Shown here piece after piece: positions 62,064 to 64,000 of a stretch of DNA of 64,000 nt. Below the pieces are notes generated by a model, which was given only the letters and a program-made list of their open reading frames with translations, was not told the origin of the DNA and ran no database searches. Origin of the DNA: CAYWCV01 sp964629885 (GTDB lineage: Bacteria; Bacteroidota; Rhodothermia; Balneolales; CAYWCV01); contig CAZVRJ010000007.1 in assembly GCA_964629885.1 (NCBI GenBank), forward strand, positions 17,501 to 81,500. Direction: 5' to 3'. The position numbers were made by a program, and so were the translations under genes. Every line of letters starts with the position of its first letter. Position 1 is the first letter of the stretch.

Positions 62064-63419
62064 TCACTCATCCCCCACAACCCTAACCCTTAGCCTCTTC
62101 ACCCTGTTATTTTCCAGCTCGTGCACCGTGATCTCCAGGTTGTTGAAGCGGACCTTCTCGCCTACCGATGGGATGCGCTCCATAATGTGGTACACCAATC
62201 CGCCGAGGGTTTCGTACTCGTCGTCGTCGGTGGCGATCTCCTGCTCGAAAAGATCGTTCAACTCATCGAGATCCACTTTGGCGTCCATGATGTAATCGCC
62301 GTTGCGCAGCTGGCGGATTTCCTCACGCTCGTTCGGATCGGTCTCCAGCTCGCCCATGATCTCCTCGAGGACGTCGTCGAGTGTCACAAGACCCTCGGTT
62401 CCACCAAACTCATCTACCACGATGGCCATGTGGGTCTTCTCGCGCTGAAAATCTTCTAAGAGATCATCCAGCTTTTTATTTACGGGGATGAACAACGGAT
62501 TTCGTGAAATCGAGGTCCAGTTGAAATTTCGATCATCGATTTGCTCGTTCATCAACGATAGCAAGTCTTTTGCATAAATAATGCCAATGATTGAGTCGAG
62601 GTCGGGGTCGCAAAGCGGTAGTCTCGACAAACGCAGTTTCTTCACGCGCTCAAGAACCTCGCCGAGAGTTTCATCGACGGACACATACTCGATGTCAACG
62701 CGCGATGCCATGATTTCGCGCACCTCAGTGTTGCCGAATTCGATCACATTCTCGATGATTTCACGTTCATCCTCGCGCAAATGCCCCTCCTGCTCACCCA
62801 CCTCGGCCAAAGCCATGAGGTCGTTGCCCGTTATCTTACTCTTCGATCTCGGTATGCGCCGCTCGAGTGACATCGAACTGGCGGCCACAAGCTTGTTCAA
62901 TGGCCTTAGCACTACAAAAAGTGCGTAAATGAACGAGCTAAACATTGAGGCCACCATGTATGGGTTCTTCAACCCGATTACCTTTGGCGTGATCTCGCCA
63001 AAAATTACAAGCGCGGTTGTAAGCAGAATGATCTCAATGGAATAAGCGACGATCGGATTCCATGCAAAATGGCTGATGAGATTACCAGTCAACACAGCTG
63101 CAAAAACCGATATCAGAATGTTAACAACCGTATTCCCAATAAGGATGGTCGACAGTAACTGACGGGGGTGATCTAAGAGTTTCTTGATTCTCTTAAGTCC
63201 TGGAGTCTCTTGAGTACGAAGTTTTTCGGTCAAATCGTGCGATCTGATCGAGAAAAAGGCTACCTCTAAGCTCGAAAAGAACGCCGAGAAGAAAAATGAC
63301 ACAAAAATGATGGCCGCCTGCATGGTGATCTCGCCCATGTTGAGGCCAGCAGTACTGTCTAACGGTAGATTACCGGAGACTTGAAAAAGCAGTGAAAGTA
63401 ACGGTCGTTCTGGATCCAC
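62064..63419 (-). CDS. gldE: GldE/CorC-like hemolysin-related membrane protein with CBS pair
   Basis: A GTG start gives 451 residues; N-terminal DPERPLLSLLFQ resembles the start of GldE proteins. Then come four membrane helices of a DUF21 (CNNM) domain (about 33-185), two CBS domains (about 205-325) with VDIEYVSVDETLGEV and SRNPLFIPVNKKLDDLLED, and a C-terminal CorC_HlyC domain with EIMGELETDPNEREEIRQL. The family includes magnesium/cobalt efflux proteins and GldE of the gliding machinery. In Bacteroidota gldE often follows ssb, as here. The gliding link is inference from order, not from a specific motif. Confidence 0.85.
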   Translation of the reverse strand: MDPERPLLSLLFQVSGNLPLDSTAGLNMGEITMQAAIIFVSFFFSAFFSSLEVAFFSIRSHDLTEKLRTQETPGLKRIKKLLDHPRQLLSTILIGNTVVNILISVFAAVLTGNLISHFAWNPIVAYSIEIILLTTALVIFGEITPKVIGLKNPYMVASMFSSFIYALFVVLRPLNKLVAASSMSLERRIPRSKSKITGNDLMALAEVGEQEGHLREDEREIIENVIEFGNTEVREIMASRVDIEYVSVDETLGEVLERVKKLRLSRLPLCDPDLDSIIGIIYAKDLLSLMNEQIDDRNFNWTSISRNPLFIPVNKKLDDLLEDFQREKTHMAIVVDEFGGTEGLVTLDDVLEEIMGELETDPNEREEIRQLRNGDYIMDAKVDLDELNDLFEQEIATDDDEYETLGGLVYHIMERIPSVGEKVRFNNLEITVHELENNRVKRLRVRVVGDE

Positions 63420-63536
63420 GTATGGTTGATTCAGTTCAAACCCTGAACGCGTTGTGCATCAGGGACCTAGCAGACGGCACAGTGGCCGCCCGCATCAGTC
63501 AATAAATATACGAAAAATGATCTGCGTTTGAGCGCA

Positions 63537-63998
63537 TCAGAACGGTAGATCATCGTCCATGTCGTTGAAATCATCATTCACGACCACGCCAGACTTACCA
63601 GCTGGTGCAGCAGCGGGTGCCGATCTTTGGTAGCTCGACGATTGAGACATATCTGCACCTGCATCTTGGCGGCTTCCCAGAAGCTGCATGGCTTGCGCCT
63701 TGATTTCGGTGGTGTAGCGCTTCTGACCGTCTTTGTCTTCCCACTGACGTGTCTGTATGCTTCCCTCGATGTACACCGGACTCCCCTTGCGCAGGTACTG
63801 CTGAGCCAATTCGGCTAGGCGTCCCCAGCACACAATGCGGTGCCACTCGGTATTTTCCTTCATATCGCCGTTGCTGTCTTTGTACTTCTCGGTTGTTGCA
63901 ATATTGAACGTTGCCAACGCCGTATTCGATTGCGTATAACGCACTTCCGGGTCGGCTCCGAGGTTCCCGATAATCATTGCCTTGTTTAAACTTGCCAT
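63537..63998 (-). CDS. ssb: Single-stranded DNA-binding protein
   Basis: SSB coats single-stranded DNA in replication and repair. The OB fold begins MASLNKAMIIGNLGADPEVRYTQ and holds ATFNIATTEKY, VYIEGSIQTRQWEDKDGQKRY. The C-terminal acidic tail DMDDDLPF recruits partner proteins. The 153-residue length is usual. It lies 117 bases upstream of the gldE-like gene; the gap contains a small CCCTGA/TCAGGG stem (63441-63464) and TATATT on the minus strand (63505-63510). Confidence 0.95.
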   Translation of the reverse strand: MASLNKAMIIGNLGADPEVRYTQSNTALATFNIATTEKYKDSNGDMKENTEWHRIVCWGRLAELAQQYLRKGSPVYIEGSIQTRQWEDKDGQKRYTTEIKAQAMQLLGSRQDAGADMSQSSSYQRSAPAAAPAGKSGVVVNDDFNDMDDDLPF

Positions 63999-64000
63999 GG

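Overview
The window looks like one contiguous piece of chromosome from a free-living bacterium of the FCB group (Bacteroidota/Chlorobiota side, plausibly a Kapabacteria- or Ignavibacteria-like lineage). The evidence is a giant SprA-type secretion/gliding protein, an ssb to gldE-like gene order typical of Bacteroidota, a GWxTD-domain protein, a type III glutamine synthetase, a bacillithiol deacetylase, a DUF3467 protein, two rhomboids (one with a Bacteroidota-style C-terminal tail), and start codons that mostly lack a Shine-Dalgarno sequence. The taxonomic placement is inference. I see no rRNA, tRNA, CRISPR array, prophage or insertion sequence. About 48 genes are packed tightly, and no gene-free stretch exceeds 300 bases.

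Region by region. 1-8100 (minus): sprA followed by a Crp/Fnr-type regulator that runs off the left edge. 8347-10874 (plus): two LptF/LptG permeases. 10887-23296 (minus): a long leftward array with two MacB-type permeases, a trio of small membrane proteins resembling YqjD/holin-X envelope proteins, then tolC, macA and a macB-type ATPase (a tripartite exporter), a crotonase, a carotenoid desaturase/isomerase-like flavoprotein, two rhomboid proteases and ispG. 23475-30445: bshB1, a putative lipoprotein, a suhB-like phosphatase, dnaG, sucD and a MerA-like flavoprotein. 30693-45555 (plus): a GNAT enzyme, rsmB, valS, pcrA, an outer-membrane protein, guaD, lon, rsgA and the GWxTD protein. 45539-49975: an aminotransferase, a PAP2 phosphatase, DUF3467, a cystathionine beta-synthase and a short DUF4290-like protein. 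50094-60673: a nearly complete menaquinone set (menF-D-H-B, then menA-C-E) split by an oppositely oriented glnN. 60670-63998 (minus): purB, gldE-like and ssb.

Functional themes are the cell envelope and secretion (SprA, Lpt permeases, MacAB-TolC, GldE-like, rhomboids), isoprenoid and quinone metabolism (IspG, carotenoid-type flavoprotein, MenA to MenH) and housekeeping. The low-molecular-weight thiol is probably bacillithiol, because bshB1 is present.

The most unusual signal is a set of short tandem repeats. Seven-base arrays with different sequences sit in two intergenic regions (30448-30498, 32731-32779), and a related seven-base array lies inside the menE reading frame (59615-59654). A six-base TTGCTC-type array occurs inside sprA, where it encodes a Gln-Glu tract, and again in the gene-free stretch upstream of the MerA-like gene (30541-30606). 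Several genes also share a candidate core promoter, TTGnnn or CTGAAG, a 17-base spacer, then TATATT.
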